The position numbers and the translations under genes were made by a program. 64,000 nucleotides of DNA from Bretschneidera sinensis. Lineage: Eukaryota; Streptophyta; Magnoliopsida; Brassicales; Akaniaceae. The DNA lies in assembly GCA_023935145.1 (NCBI GenBank), contig CM043697.1, forward strand, positions 44,474,501 through 44,538,500, given 5' to 3'. A model generated the notes under the pieces. That model was not told where the DNA came from. It was given only the letters and a program-made list of their open reading frames with translations, and made no database searches. This document shows, piece by piece, positions 46,401-58,567 of this stretch; positions within the stretch are counted from its first letter, which is position 1; each line of letters opens with the position of its first letter.

Positions 46401-48465
46401 ATGTTATATATTCTGCTCGGCAGAGAGCCCATACTGATCAACATGTTGCTTGGGTATCAATCTTTGTATTACCAGGTGTTTGATTACTGCACTCATTCCA
46501 ATTGTAAAAATATTTTATTTAAAAAAAAATAAAAAAAACCCAAAAAAATTGAGAAAAAACACACAAGGAACAGTCCACGTTAAAAAAAAAGAAGGATGAA
46601 ATATTTTTTATATCAAAAAACAGTAACTGACCTAAAGGAGTGACAGATGGCCATCATGGGAAAAGCGTTTTAACCTTTATGGGTGGTGACAACTACAATT
46701 GCCCAACCAACCCCATTCGAGGGCGAATGGGTTAAAGAAGAGTCCAATAGATTGGCCCTACTGCTAACAATTTGCTGTTGTTTGGTTTTGCTCCATGTGC
46801 CCTAAGCCTTTTGTCATCTCACCACCCCACCTAATCTCTTTCTTTTTCTTTATTTATTTTATTTTTAATTTTTTATCCTTTACATATCCATGCCAAGGCA
46901 AAATGAACAAAAAGAGTGAGATTATCTAGAATAGCATTCTACATTGAAAAAAAAAAGCCTACATTTGTGAACGAAGTCTTTTTTAAATGGTAAAATGATA
47001 TCATGTGTTAGTTTATATGTATTGTATTAAGTTTATTTTTTCAGGTGAGTTGAAAGTAGATCATTAATACTCCATTTAAAAAATTCGTAAGAAAAATCTT
47101 TATAATTTACTCATTCACAGATATAAAGATTGAAATCAATGATCTCGTGGTTATTCCATAAAATCTATGTTATTTTATCTTCATATTGATGATTAAAATA
47201 AAGATTTGTTTCAGTAATAAAAAAACTGAAGATAAAATTATCAAATCATAGATTTAATTTATATATTACCTTATGAATTTGTTTGATTTTAACTTATCTT
47301 TTTAGAGGCATTTACTACTCACTAACCAGTTCATACAATGCATTTGTGGCTTAGGGTTTCTCTTTATGTTTGGAGTAAATCCTTTTGTTGATTGCTTTAT
47401 TTTTTTTCCCTTTATTATGACTTATGATTGGTGAAAGCTATTTGCATGTGAGACAATTATAGTTTAATGCCCTTATAAATTAAAAGTGAGGTTCCAACTT
47501 TCAAGTGAGGGATGAATGTTGGTTGACTCATCTAGCTACCAAGCTTCTCCTCAATGATTATTTTCCTTTTCACAAGGCTGAATGCCCGTGCAAATCAAAA
47601 GCTGCAAAGCCAAGGAAGCAAGGACCATGATTCCATCCCCACACTTCTCTTCTTTCAAAATATAAAATATATATATAAAATTTTAATTATGAAAAATATT
47701 TTTAAATTTTCATTTAATTTTTATATATATATTTTTTTGTTTAATTGTAAAACTCTTTTTAAGTTTAAGGTTAAATAACACATTTTTTAAAAAAGGCAAT
47801 TTATTTCAGGACTTCATCAATTTGAAACAATTGATTCTGACCAAAAGACTAATAAAAAACTTAATATGTTTGTTATCTTTTCATATTAGATGGTTAAGAT
47901 TATCAAAAAACTTAATATATTTACAATTTGACGTGACAAGTTAACAAATATATTAATTTTTTTTGTAATCTTTTGACTGAAATTTGGTTGGAATCAAACC
48001 AAGAGTTTGAATTGTTTCAAATTCACAAAGTCAATAATTAAACTTAACCCTAAACTTAGAAGAAGTTTTACAATTAAGCCTATTTTTTTTAATAATTTAC
48101 ATATTCTTAATGTAATTTAGATTTAAAAAAACAAAACTTTTATTTTTAATATAATATTAAAAAAATTAAAAACAAAATAATGCAACTCAAATATTGATAT
48201 CCTTAAAGAAATAGCATACATCAAATTATTAATGCAACTCAAATAATTTTTTTTCATAAACTTGCTTAAGCTGACACAATTACAAGTATCAACAACCTTG
48301 TTATTCATCATTTACCTATGACAAAAATAAATAAATGAATAAGAAAAACCCACCCACAGTTAAAAATAAAAATAAAAAGAAGAAAGAATAAAAAACAAAT
48401 TAACTGAGAATCAATTGTATCTTTTTCTTCCCAATATATCTTAAAAAAAATCCTTAATTCCCATA
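46401..48465. other. AT-rich intergenic region
   Basis: No gene, RNA gene or resolved mobile element. The last 100 bp is the likely 3' UTR of the minus-strand LRR gene. Confidence 0.4.
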
Positions 48466-49674
48466 TTACCCTTTCCACTCCTTACACTGAGCGGTAGGCC
48501 TAGTCTTCTGATTCCCAGCCTTCAACGGGCACGGCGTCTGTACGGGCGGGACCATGCAATTGTACTGCAGACACAGCGAACTGCTCAACGGAATCTCAGC
48601 CGTCGGATTAATCTCAATCCCCGTCAGATAATTATGCTGCAAGTACAGTATCTGTATACTCGCCGCCATTAACCGCTCCACAAATCTACCCGGAACGTGA
48701 CCCGTAAACCGGTTGTTATTCAAGTAAAGATTCTGTACGGTCGAGAACATCGGCGAGATTTGACCCGACAACATGTTGTAGCTAAGATCAACGTTCGTTA
48801 TCGTTACCGGGCCAACAGGCTGAACGGCACCCGAAAAGAAGTTCCTCTGCAACTGGAGATTCGTTATGGGGAACGAGAACACCCGACTCGGAATGGTGCC
48901 GGTGAACCGGTTCATGCTCAAGTCCAGGTAGTTCAACTGGCTGAGCCGGTTCAGGAGACGGTCCACCGGGCCACTGAGCCAGTTCCAGGAGAGAGAGAGG
49001 TACTGGAGAGAGGATGGGAAGGAAGAGTGAGCCAGCGTACCAGAGAGATAGTTGTGCTTCAGGTCGAGCCTGGTCAGGGTCTGCGAGAGAAACGAAGGGA
49101 CCGAACCGGAGAGACGGTTGTGGCAGAGTATCACATTTGATAACTCCGGTAAGGATCCGACCGAGGGAGGGATCCATCCGGTGAGCTGATTGTAACTGAG
49201 ATCGAGGGTTTTAAGGTTGCGTAATTGGCCGAGGCTCGCCGGAATAGCGCCGGAGATGAAATTCCGGCTTATCGCGAGAAACCGGAGGTCTTTCAATCGG
49301 GAGATGGATTGCGGGAGAGACCCAATTATCCGACCCGGTACGACAGAAAACTCGGCCAATGAAGATAATCTGCCGATAGCCGGGTCTAGCCGACCCGTTA
49401 ACCCGGGGAAACCAGCTCTCGGGTCACCCAAATTAAGAGCGATCACCTTATTGGAGTCGCAGTAGACACCGGCGAAGTTGCAAGGATCCGATGTGAAGTC
49501 CCACGAAGCGAAGAAATTGGAGCCGGGCATGTCATAGAGAGCTTTACGAATCGATTGCAGAGCCAAGAAATCAAGGGGGTCTAAAATGGCGAATACAAGG
49601 GATTTACATTGAAGAAGATAGAGTGCAAAGAATATGTACGGTAGTGATATCTTCTTTCTGTTCAAGTTCGCCAT
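48466..49674 (-). CDS. Secreted leucine-rich repeat protein (At4g03010-like)
   Basis: Single-exon, 402-aa protein. A signal peptide is likely at residues 1-29 (hydrophobic core ISLPYIFFALYLLQ, cleavage near VFA). It is followed by an LRRNT_2 cap (DPLDFLALQSIRKAL...SWDFTSDPCNFAGVYCD, about 31-73) and about eleven plant-type LRRs of LxxLxLSxNxLxGxIP form from about 103 to 360. A short Cys-containing tail ends the protein (SLCLQYNCMVPP...TPCPL...CKEWKG). There is no transmembrane helix and no kinase domain, so it is probably an apoplastic or wall-associated LRR protein, not a receptor kinase. It resembles, from memory, the Arabidopsis At4g03010/At1g03440 family of unknown ligand. Coding GC is much higher than in the flanks. 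The long plus-strand ORFs here are its shadows. Confidence 0.94.
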   Translation of the reverse strand: MANLNRKKISLPYIFFALYLLQCKSLVFAILDPLDFLALQSIRKALYDMPGSNFFASWDFTSDPCNFAGVYCDSNKVIALNLGDPRAGFPGLTGRLDPAIGRLSSLAEFSVVPGRIIGSLPQSISRLKDLRFLAISRNFISGAIPASLGQLRNLKTLDLSYNQLTGWIPPSVGSLPELSNVILCHNRLSGSVPSFLSQTLTRLDLKHNYLSGTLAHSSFPSSLQYLSLSWNWLSGPVDRLLNRLSQLNYLDLSMNRFTGTIPSRVFSFPITNLQLQRNFFSGAVQPVGPVTITNVDLSYNMLSGQISPMFSTVQNLYLNNNRFTGHVPGRFVERLMAASIQILYLQHNYLTGIEINPTAEIPLSSSLCLQYNCMVPPVQTPCPLKAGNQKTRPTAQCKEWKG

Positions 49675-49930
49675 TAGAGAAAGTAGAAGAAGAAGATGTG
49701 AAGATTACAGTGAAGAGAGGAGGAGAGGGAAGTAAAGGCGTTATATATATAGTAGAAGAAACAGCAAGCTTTTTGGGTGATGGGTTTTGCTTTCCCGTGA
49801 GAGAAAAAGGAGAAGAGTGAGGATTTCTCGTGGGAATTGGCGTGAAAGCTTTAATGGCGAAAACTATCAGCATCAAAGAAGGAAAGAAAAACAAAGCAAG
49901 ATTTGGAGAGAGAAAGAGAGATAGCTTCAA
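49675..49930 (-). promoter_or_regulatory. LRR gene core promoter with TATA box
   Basis: On the minus strand, CTATATATATAAC (49,742-49,752) sits about 70 bp upstream of the ATG at 49,674. This gives an expected start near 49,712 and a leader of roughly 40 nt. GA/CT-rich tracts lie on both sides. Confidence 0.65.
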
Positions 49931-51300
49931 ATGGAAGCAACAATGGAGAGCTTTGATCTTATTCTTGAATCTTCTTCCTTTCTTTCTCTCAATATTATGA
50001 AGTTTCCTTTTGCATTGTTTTGGCTTCTCAGAGAAGATGAAATGACTGCTGTACTAGTATACTCCTCTCTCGCTCTCTCTCTACTGCAACCAGGTCCATT
50101 TAGTTTTTTTTAATATTAAAATAGTGTTGTTTTTTGTTTTTTTATTGGGAACAGGTACGGGGTCAAACGGTTGTCCGAGCCTATGAGGAAGATGGGAGGC
50201 TAAGGTTCGGGTAACAGGTCAATAGGTTAAGAGACGGTGTCTCTATCGGGGATCACGTGACCCTCAAGGAGAGGAGAGGGAACACCATGAGGCTAAAGAG
50301 GCTTTTAGTTTAGAATGAATGAAGGTGGCATGCTGTAAATGTCACAAACTGGAAACACCACGAGGTTTTTTTTTATCTTTTGGTTTGGTTTAAACCCAAT
50401 CAATTGAAATTTTATTGATAATCTTTATAAATTTTATTGATAATGTTAATATATTTATAAAATTTAAAAGTTATTATTATCAATAAAATTTTTTAAAATT
50501 ATTAATGAAGTTTTCAATTGATTTAAACAATTAATTTTATACCTGAGTCAGTTAAGAAATCTTTCATTCTCAAAATATTGATTACACTGTTTTAAATTTT
50601 ATTGATAATAATTTTATTAATAATATTATTTTTTTAGTTTCATTAGAGTACAAACAACGAGAAATTGATTTTTGGTTATATTTTTTAAAATTTTATTATA
50701 AATTTAGATAATTTTATTAATAATATTATTTTTTGGGTCTTACAATAGTATGGACAGTAAGAAGAAAGGCACTCAAGGAGGAGAAATTGATTAGCAATTT
50801 TTGGTTACACTCGTTCGAAACTTTATTGATAATTTAAAAAAAAATTTATTAACAATATTATTTTTGAGTTTCACATCGATATCAATAAAATACATCCAAA
50901 TTATTAATAAAGTTTCGGATGGATCAAACATTAATGCATTTTAAGAACACTGTTATAATGTGTAACAAATTTTTTTTTCACCTAATTTTTTCGATCAAAT
51001 TTTAAAAAAAAAAAGTAAATATTAGTATATGTAATTGAGACTGTACAAGTAATTCTAAAATGAAAAACAAACTTTTTCATTTTATCATCTCTTGTGGTTA
51101 CTTCAATGGGTTATATGCTTATATGCCAATGAAAAAGTTTTTCTTTCTTTCTTACCATAGAAAAGCTTAGTCAAGAAGCAAGAGAAGTAATTTTGAAAAG
51201 AGTAATTTTGTTTTGAAAAGAGTAATTTTGACACTTGATCCCTACTGCCACGCGAGACAACTTTTTTTTTTGGACCCAAAGAAAGAATTTCACTCCGAAT
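49931..51300. other. Intergenic region with AT-rich repeat motifs
   Basis: No gene. 50,400-50,930 carries several direct and inverted copies of 'aattttattgataat' and 'attaataaagttt', similar to the motifs at 1,590 and 44,110. Otherwise unstructured. Confidence 0.4.
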
Positions 51301-51309
51301 TATTGGGTT

Positions 51310-52480
51310 TGCTCGTTTCGTTTCGATCATAATTATTGAAATGTCTCGGTTTCAGTTTCAATATTAAATTGAAATGATTCATTTATATATATATATATAT
51401 TTTTTTTGTTTTAATTTGTTTTTGTCTGTTTTGATTTGTTTCGATTCGTTTCGATCTGTTTTAGTCGAAATTTTTAATATTAATTTTTGAAAAATTTAAG
51501 AGGATATTTGGATATTAAATGATGTAAGTAATACATTATTTTTATCATTTGATGTTTGAATAATGATCGTTTTATTATGATATGTATTTATAATTATAAT
51601 TATATGTATGGTATGTAATTTTATGGTAAGACAAAGTCCTAAATTGAATTTATTCCAAAAAAATTTGTAATTGATTTTAAAACAAAAATTTGGGTATGAT
51701 TAATTTGTATATTTTAATAGTGATTGTCTTTTTATGATTTATATCAGTATTTTTAGAGGCAAATGTGTTTTACCTCGAGATGTTGAGGTGTAAGCACCGA
51801 GGCGTTAGGACATAAGTACCGAGACGTTAGGGGAGTTTCAAATTTTAATAAAATAATATTAATTAATTAATTGTAATAATAATAAAATAATTTAAATTTA
51901 AATTAATTAATTAATTTTTATCGAAATTTAATACTTTACTAACTCTCTATAGTGTGATAATTATAATTTTATAAATATTAATATATAAATTATATGAAGT
52001 ATAACTTATATTTCTATATTGTTGTAACTTGTAAGTGATTAATTAAATAGTTTGTAATTATTATTGAACTAGATAACATGTATTATATATTTATGAAGTG
52101 CAATAATTTACAACAATAACATTAGCTTAGTGGTTAAGATCTATTTATTTCATTATATCATGGGTTCGAGCCTTTAATGTGCGTTTTTTTCCTTAAATTT
52201 TAAGTTTTTAAAAAAAACTTCCCATGATGTAACGTCAAAATTACGTCCCGAGCGTACATCTCAAGACAAAAAGCGAGTGCCCAACAGAAAGAACGTCAAA
52301 CCTCGCCTCTGGACGCGCCCAAAAACCGACTTTTAAAACACTGATTTATATTTATAATTATATATTTTTTAAATATATATAACTTAATAGATACGTATTT
52401 AAAAAAATTATCATATCCGAAATGACATATCAAAACTAATCGAAATCAATTCGTTTTATTTTAATAGGTAAATTGGAATG
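51310..52480 (+). repeat. Dispersed AT-rich repeat, family A, copy 3 (split by a hAT-like insert)
   Basis: Same order of words as 1-475: 'gtttcgattcgtttcgatctg', 'aaaatttaagaggata', 'gtaatacattattttta', 'atttgatgtttgaataatg' and, after the insert, 'atttatatttataattatata' and 'cgaaatcaattcg'. The inserted element occupies 51,745-52,343. Confidence 0.55.
51745..52343. mobile_element. hAT-like MITE, family B, copy 3, with intact 8-bp target duplication
   Basis: Ends are CAGTATTTTTAGAGGC and, in reverse complement, CAGTGTTTTAAAAGTCG. A perfect 8-bp duplication, ATTTATAT, flanks it (51,737-51,744 and 52,344-52,351). An 8-bp TSD plus CAGTG-type ends indicate the hAT superfamily. 599 bp, no transposase. 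Internally, 'tagcttagtggttaag' and 'gggttcgagcc' about 50 bp later (around 52,122-52,175) resemble Pol III A and B boxes. Confidence 0.85.
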
Positions 52481-54780
52481 GTGTCCAGCACGAAATTTAA
52501 GATTATGATTTGCATTGCTGGACTAAACAGTCAAAGAGAACCTAAAGTAATGGTAAAAGATAGTACTAATTAGCAATTTTTTGTTAGTAACACAAGAAAC
52601 GCTACACTTACCTTTCTTCATTTCTTTTGACTCATGCAGTTAAAGAAAAGCGACATGAGCAAACCAGCCAAGCTATAGCATATGCAACTTCATTTTCATT
52701 TGATATACTTGGTTCTTTTTTCCAATTTTTTTGGTAACAAGGCACATGCTGCTTGCCTCTTTAACGAGCAGTTATGGTGATTGGTCAACAACCCGTTGCC
52801 ATCCCATTTGAGTTTTAGTTAATTGTGACATTGCCATTCAGGATACAATTATTGTGCCGTTGATATAAATAACATCTTTTGATTTTTGGTACCATTAAAT
52901 AGTAATTTGGAGTTTTATTTGACAAGAATTTGATATAATGATATCATACGAGAGTAATTATACCATTAACAATACTTAATTTTCATCAAATTGTATATTT
53001 TATCGATGGGAGAATGTTTTTTCCACTAATTTGAAAAAAATTTTCTTCTCAAATGTACTATTGGATGAATACCACATCATCCAATGATGACGTAAATGAC
53101 ATGATATTTATTCAATGGTATCCTGAAGAAATTTTTTTTCCAAATTACTGAAAAAGATTTTAATCTTTTATAAATTACTATCAAATGATACCATTATTAT
53201 CAAATAGTACAAACAAAAACAAAAAAACCTTCCATAAACTCACCCTGCCATTTATCATCCTATAAGCCCCATAAGTCATTAATCATCTTCTATGGAAATA
53301 GTGGATCAATTACCCTCAAGAAAGGTTAATTGGAATGAAGAGAAACAACCATTTCAATGGATTTTTTTTCTTCATTTTTAAAGTTATATGACAAACATAA
53401 TATTGTTATCTTATTGAAACTCCTAGTACTAATTATGGAACAAAAAAATTGTTACATACTGTAAAGTGCAAGGCAATATGTTACCAAAAGGGCACCAAGC
53501 AGGAAAACAAAGTGCTTTAAATTATTGCTTTGCAAGCAAGCAACGCTGACAAACATTGATCAGCAGCTCACCCTCTCTTCTCAATTGGTCCCAGAAAAAG
53601 TTAAATACAAGAGGGATGTGTGTTGTGATTGCACCAAACCCAACAACCACAATAGATTCATCAACATATGCAACTCTTCTCCTACAATGGGCTTCTGTTA
53701 TGGATTACTTACTGTAAAGCCTTTTGGAAAGCACTCTGCGCTATTATAAGCAGCAGCCAGCATGCATATTTAAGTTAAAATCTTGTTGCGCAGTCTTTTT
53801 CATCCAGCTAGGCCATTTTCCACTGCAAATGAGCCTGCGTTACTTTTGCAGCCCATTGTTCCATCAATTGTATGACTAAAATGTGTATGTGTTTGATGAA
53901 AATATCACAAAAGTACTTAATATTTTTGTCTCTAGGAATGTCAGAATGATGAAAGATGCCTTCATTTCAATGAGGATAGAGCCCTTATTTTGACACTGGT
54001 AATCAAAGGTAGGTTTCTTCTTAATTCTAGCACGATCTTTGGGCATTTCAGTCTGTTAATTTTGGACAATAAATTAAGAACGACAGCATTAGCAAAATCA
54101 TGCTTGATGTGAACCTTAACAGTCATTTATATAAGGAATGTTGGTTACACTGTTTTTTGTGGCCTAAAACAGAATTGCATAATAAGATTATTGTGGGTCT
54201 TGAACTCGTTAATAATGACAAAGCAACGTTTTCCTACCCAGGCGAGATCACTTGATCAACATACAGGCATACAGCAATAAATGTACTTGTGCTATCCTTA
54301 TCTATGACGATTCCAACAAATCTACTTTTTTCATTAAGCACTTTTTACTCTCTAGCTAGAATACAATCGCAGAAGGGGTCCTTCTAATCATCATGGAAAT
54401 TAACCTGCATGTAGCTTAAAGAAATGCATTATGAAATGAAACAACACATAATTGGAAGTGGAATGCCATTGAAGAAAGAAAAATATCCATGACACAAGCA
54501 CAAGTGGCAGCAAACAAGCAGAACAAACAAAAAACTTTCTCAAAAGTATCCAAGTAGAGCACACTATCACGTTGAGGCACCGGCAAACAATTTACTTTAG
54601 GATTGATTTCCAGAGATACATACATCACAGTCAAATGTTTATCTGGGACCATCTTTATTTAGTAGAAAGCTTCCTAGCTGATAACACTACAAGTGCTTCA
54701 ACGACCTCTCGACCACAGCTTTCAGAAACTACCAGACCATGATCTAGTCAGTAGTCACCCAACCTTAATAGATCGGAACT
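52481..54780. other. Intergenic region
   Basis: No gene or RNA recognised on either strand. Base composition becomes less AT-rich from about 53,500, but the short ORFs there have no recognisable content. Confidence 0.4.
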
Positions 54781-54839
54781 GCCTCAAAATTAACCTCTAG
54801 TGAGTTGAATAAGGGCTTATCCTGATTCAACATGGTATC

Positions 54840-55400
54840 TTATGGGGATATAACACCACCATAATATATGTTGGACAAGTCCAGCAGAGAAAAGATGCAG
54901 ATAGAGAAATGTAGTGAAATCTCTAGGTTTCTCTGCCTCCACATATGTCGAACTAAGCCAATAATAAGGAAAACTGCCATTATTGCTAAACCTCTAGGAC
55001 ATACAAGATGAAAGTTCCAAGTCATCTGCTCAGAGTAGTGAAATCTCTAGGTTTCTCTGCCTCCACATATGTCGAACTAAGCCAAGAATAAGGAAAACTG
55101 CCATTATTGCTAAACCTGAGCATAAAGGACCTAACTCTAGCAGTATCTCTGTGGATAGTGGCATCAAGCAACAAAGGCCTACCCCCCTCACCTCTAAACC
55201 GGTAATGGCACTGAAATAAGTGGGTGCCAATGTGATTTCAAAGTATTGAAATATGAAGCTGTGCGTAGTATCCAGGCATCGCTCAGCCAGGGCAAGTGCT
55301 AAAAATTTATCATTGACCAAAATCGTAGACTCCACCAGCCTATAAAAACTAGTGTTCTTAATGTTTTCTTTCACATCTACAAGCAATGCTCTTTACCATT
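54840..55400 (-). pseudogene. Plant mobile domain (PMD-like) relic
   Basis: The minus strand from about 55,390 reads LVDVKENIKNTSFYRLVEST, then NDKFLALALAERCLDTTHSF and FEITLAPTYFSAITGLEVRG. This matches the start of plant-mobile-domain (aminotransferase-like PMD) proteins: a short helix pair, then ALAERWxxxTHTFHFPxGExTLTxxDxxAITGL. PMD proteins occur in transposons and in the MAIN family. The reading degenerates after about 80 codons. A roughly 82-bp segment (GLAIMAVFLI.GLVRHMWRQ) is directly duplicated at 54,912-54,994 and 55,038-55,118. Non-functional. Confidence 0.5.
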
Positions 55401-56130
55401 CATATATCTTGCAAAGGCCAATATAGATTTTAATGGTGGGAAGGTCCTACATGAACAGGTTCCAGATTTCAATTTAAAGAATTTTAAAAGCCTGAGGAAA
55501 GTGATCTACCTCATGTTGTTTGGCAAAGTTGGAACAGTGATGATCCATATCCTCCTGAATCCCAAAAGAGTGGAGCATGTACGGATTGTAGTGAAGAATA
55601 CTTAAATTCTGAGGAATGGGATGATCTTGCAGAATTGAATCAGCGGTATTCAAACCCTGGGAACCTTCTCCAGCCATAGTACCTTTCCAAATGAAAACAA
55701 AACAATTCTCAGTTGTATTCCAAAGAAAAAAACCCGTGACTGCCATGAAAACGAAGTAAGCAAGCTTGCTGTTTTCCCCCATTCCTCAAAACTCCATATA
55801 TTATCCACAATTTGCAGAACATATACCTAAATCACTGAACAAATGTAAACAAAAGCAATCTTACCGATCTGTTGAAGATCAAAAGCGACAAATGGAAAAA
55901 ATGACCAGGTCCTTTCGTGACTTAGGTTTTTGATGTAGACTTAAAGAAATCTTTGAAAGAGTAAAGAGTTCTGCGAATTTCAGTGCAGAAATTAGCAAGA
56001 ATTTGAAAAGATTTCAACAGGTAAGTGAGAATAGCAGAGAGAGGGCTAGAGAGGTGAGGAATAGTGAAGAAGAAAGGCTATTTATAGGAGGAACACATTG
56101 GTTTGTCCGCTGGGCTGATCGACTGTCTGT
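55401..56130. other. Unassigned region upstream of the PMD relic
   Basis: A minus-strand ORF at 55,474-55,782 (102 codons) lies just upstream of the PMD relic and could belong to the same decayed element. I do not recognise it. A plus-strand ORF from 56,003 runs into the tandem array and is probably spurious. Confidence 0.3.
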
Positions 56131-56369
56131 CGAGCTGATCAACTGTTGGGTTTTGCCAATTGGTTCCACCGTTGAAACGATTGGCTCCAATGAAGAACTG
56201 ATCGGTTCCTCAACAAATCAATTCCAGACTTCGCCATTTTTAACCAAGAAAGCATCATCTCAACTCCAGTACATCTCAGTGTTACTTTGCAGTCAGTTAA
56301 CCAGCAAATCAGTCTCAATCAAGTGGTCAGCGGGCGGTAATCTTTTAAATTCAACTTCAGTATATGAAA

Positions 56370-56830
56370 CAGAGGCCTATTCAATCCCGAATCAAACAGA
56401 CCAGGGGGCATTCAGTCCTGACAGTTCAAACAAACCTAAGGGCTATTTGATCCTGAACCAAACAGACCAGGGGCTATTCAATCCTGACGGTTCAAACAAC
56501 TGGGGAGAATATTTGATCACAAACCAACAGACCAGGGACTATTCGACCTGATCAGACAATTGTTAGGGGTTAATTTGATCCTGAAACACTCAAACTGGGA
56601 GCTATTTGATCCTGAAAACCGAAAAAAACCAGGGTGGCATTCGATCCTGACCAAACAACCTGGGGGTTATCCAATCCCAAACACTCAAATCGGGGGGCTA
56701 TTCGATCCAATCAAGAACTTGAACTGGGTGGGCTATTTGATCCCGACCAAACACTTGAACCGAGGGGCTATTCGATCTGGATCAAACACCTAAACCGGGG
56801 GGCTATTCGATCCCAACCAAACAAATTTAA
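56370..56830 (+). repeat. Imperfect tandem array ('ggggctattcgatcc...aaac')
   Basis: About ten imperfect units contain (g)ggctatt(c/t)gatcc(tgac/caac)caaac followed by a variable 10-25 bp. Spacing ranges from about 35 to 60 bp. Several units include 'agaccaggggc' or 'aaccgggg'. Open frames across it are low-complexity by-products. It is probably the terminal region of the decayed element that carries the PMD relic. Confidence 0.7.
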
Positions 56831-56869
56831 CTGTTTGGAACTAATCATTGGGGAATGGTGGTGATTGAA

Positions 56870-57495
56870 AAATTAAGCAGGCATTATTCTCAAGATCAGA
56901 CAAAAGAGTGAGAGAATTGTGTATATTTGTTTAAGATGCATTTTTTCTTTTGCCAAAATTGGGGGGAGGGTGGGGAGGAAGTAAGAAATCTTACCTTGTA
57001 GAACATATCTGCCCTCCTGAAAATGTAGGGTTAACCAGAAGCAAAGAAATCTCAATCATGGATATCTGCATAATTGACAATCAGGGTCCTAAATAGAGTA
57101 CTGAACAACATCTTCAGCTACTTGATAAATATAGTATCCCAAGGATACACTTACCGGGGGATTGCCTCCTTATTACATTCTTTTGCTGAAAGAAAAATTT
57201 CCCAGAAAAGAAAAACTACATGGAAGTGCATGAAACTGTGAAAATGTGTATGCATGCAAGCATGTTCATTTTTGTTGTGTGTGTCTCTGTGTGTGTGAGA
57301 GAGAGAGGGAGAGACATTATGCATCACAACAAACAACTGAGCCCCAAACTACAGAATGGATAAACGAATCACTATGCCACTGTATGTAAATGCTCTTAGT
57401 TCATGAAAATGTAAAATTGTCAACACACAATCATGTAATTTCAAGGAGTCAAGGTTTTTTTTTTTTTTTTTTTGGGGGGGGGGGGGGGGGATAGT
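56870..57495. repeat. Spacer with GT/GA microsatellite and a T19-G17 homopolymer block
   Basis: A GTGTGT...GAGAGAG microsatellite lies at about 57,275-57,316. A pure T run (57,455-57,473) adjoins a pure G run (57,474-57,490). No gene seen. Confidence 0.7.
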
Positions 57496-57499
57496 GAAC

Positions 57500-58560
57500 A
57501 ACTAACCAGCAAAATGTTCAAAAAGGAAATCCTTTGCGCACAATTTTCTTCGAGGCTTCTGCCAATCGTTTGATGCCTTTTGTTTTTCTACAGAACTCCA
57601 ACTCATTGGCAACATCCTATGGGTGACATGTAACGAATGTTTTCAAGAATCGTTTTTCTTTCACCTCAGCGCCCTTAACATCGCAGGTCGTTTTATCTGT
57701 GGCTGAAGATCCATTTCCTGTATCTTACCTGCAAGCAGTACCCTAGGCTTCAACACAGCCTCTAGATTATTGAACAGAAAAAATGGATGCCCAAGGACCA
57801 CATTTGCGGGGAACTTCATCGTGCCTATAAGTCATATTCCTTTGAATCTTATCAACAGAGAATGTCAACACAAGGGGAGACCATCCAAAAAAGCCCAAAC
57901 CTCATCATCTGAAAACTAAACTTCTCAAAGTTTGCCACCTTTTCTTGGATGGTTTCAAGCTGTGATACGCCAATGAGGGTAGCCACATACTTAAACATCT
58001 TGGAATCCTTGCAAACCCCACTTTTGCGAATATATTCCATTTTCTCATCATTAAATGATATCCTAGGAATCAACGTGGGCTGAGATAGGAGCACAGTGAC
58101 AAGTTTGATCCTATTGTGTAAGTCATATGTCAAGAGTGACAGATTTCTGATAATGGCCTTAAGTAACAGCTCCTTTGCCCCAAACAATGTCATAAAAATA
58201 TCTATTTACTCATCAAAGCAATGATTTGTGTGACAGCTAAGAAATCGTGGGTGACAGTGGATGATCTTAACAACGTCGGACGAGGTAAGGCCTAACCCAC
58301 TAAGTATACTGAGCTTGGACTGAAGTTGGATAATGTCAGCATTGTGTAAAGAAGGCTGGCGTAAGAATAACTTTAATATATCATTGTCGCTACAACCCCA
58401 CTGCTTCAAAACTTCTACCGAGTCTTTCAAATTGCCTTGACCTTCTTCTACAACTCTTTCAAATCGGGCTTGGCTGCAACCTCATCCCTTAAGATCTTCA
58501 AAATATTCCTTTGGATGGTCTATACCTTCTTCAAAAACTCTTTCAACATGGGTTTGGCAT
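57500..58560 (-). pseudogene. mTERF-family pseudogene
   Basis: Plant mitochondrial/plastid transcription termination factor homology on the minus strand. 58,430-58,206 encodes EVLKQWGCSDNDILKLFLRQPSL and LGLTSSDVVKIIHCHPRFLS. 58,193 onward gives FMTLFGAKELLLKAIIRNLSLLTYDLHNRIK, VTVLLSQPTLIPR and YVATLIGVSQLETIQEKV. Further shifted pieces end in KFPANVVLGHPFFLFNNLEAVLKPR (about 57,810-57,745) and RKIVRKGFPFEHF-like words near 57,530. These are the helical MTERF repeats of nucleic-acid-binding organelle proteins. Damage: an in-frame TAA at 58,203, a short deletion after NRIK, at least three frameshifts and a missing N-terminus. No intron interrupts it, as is usual for plant mTERFs. An LTR-pair element adjoins its 5' side. 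Confidence 0.8.
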
Positions 58561-58567
58561 AGCTTTG

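Noticed and set aside
48697..49177. Long ORFs on the plus strand (147 codons) and in another minus-strand frame (129 codons)
   Set aside because: They overlap the LRR coding exon in other frames; high GC explains their length. No recognisable protein content.
56003..56551. 182-codon plus-strand ORF
   Set aside because: Its second half is translated tandem repeat and its first half has no recognisable domain.
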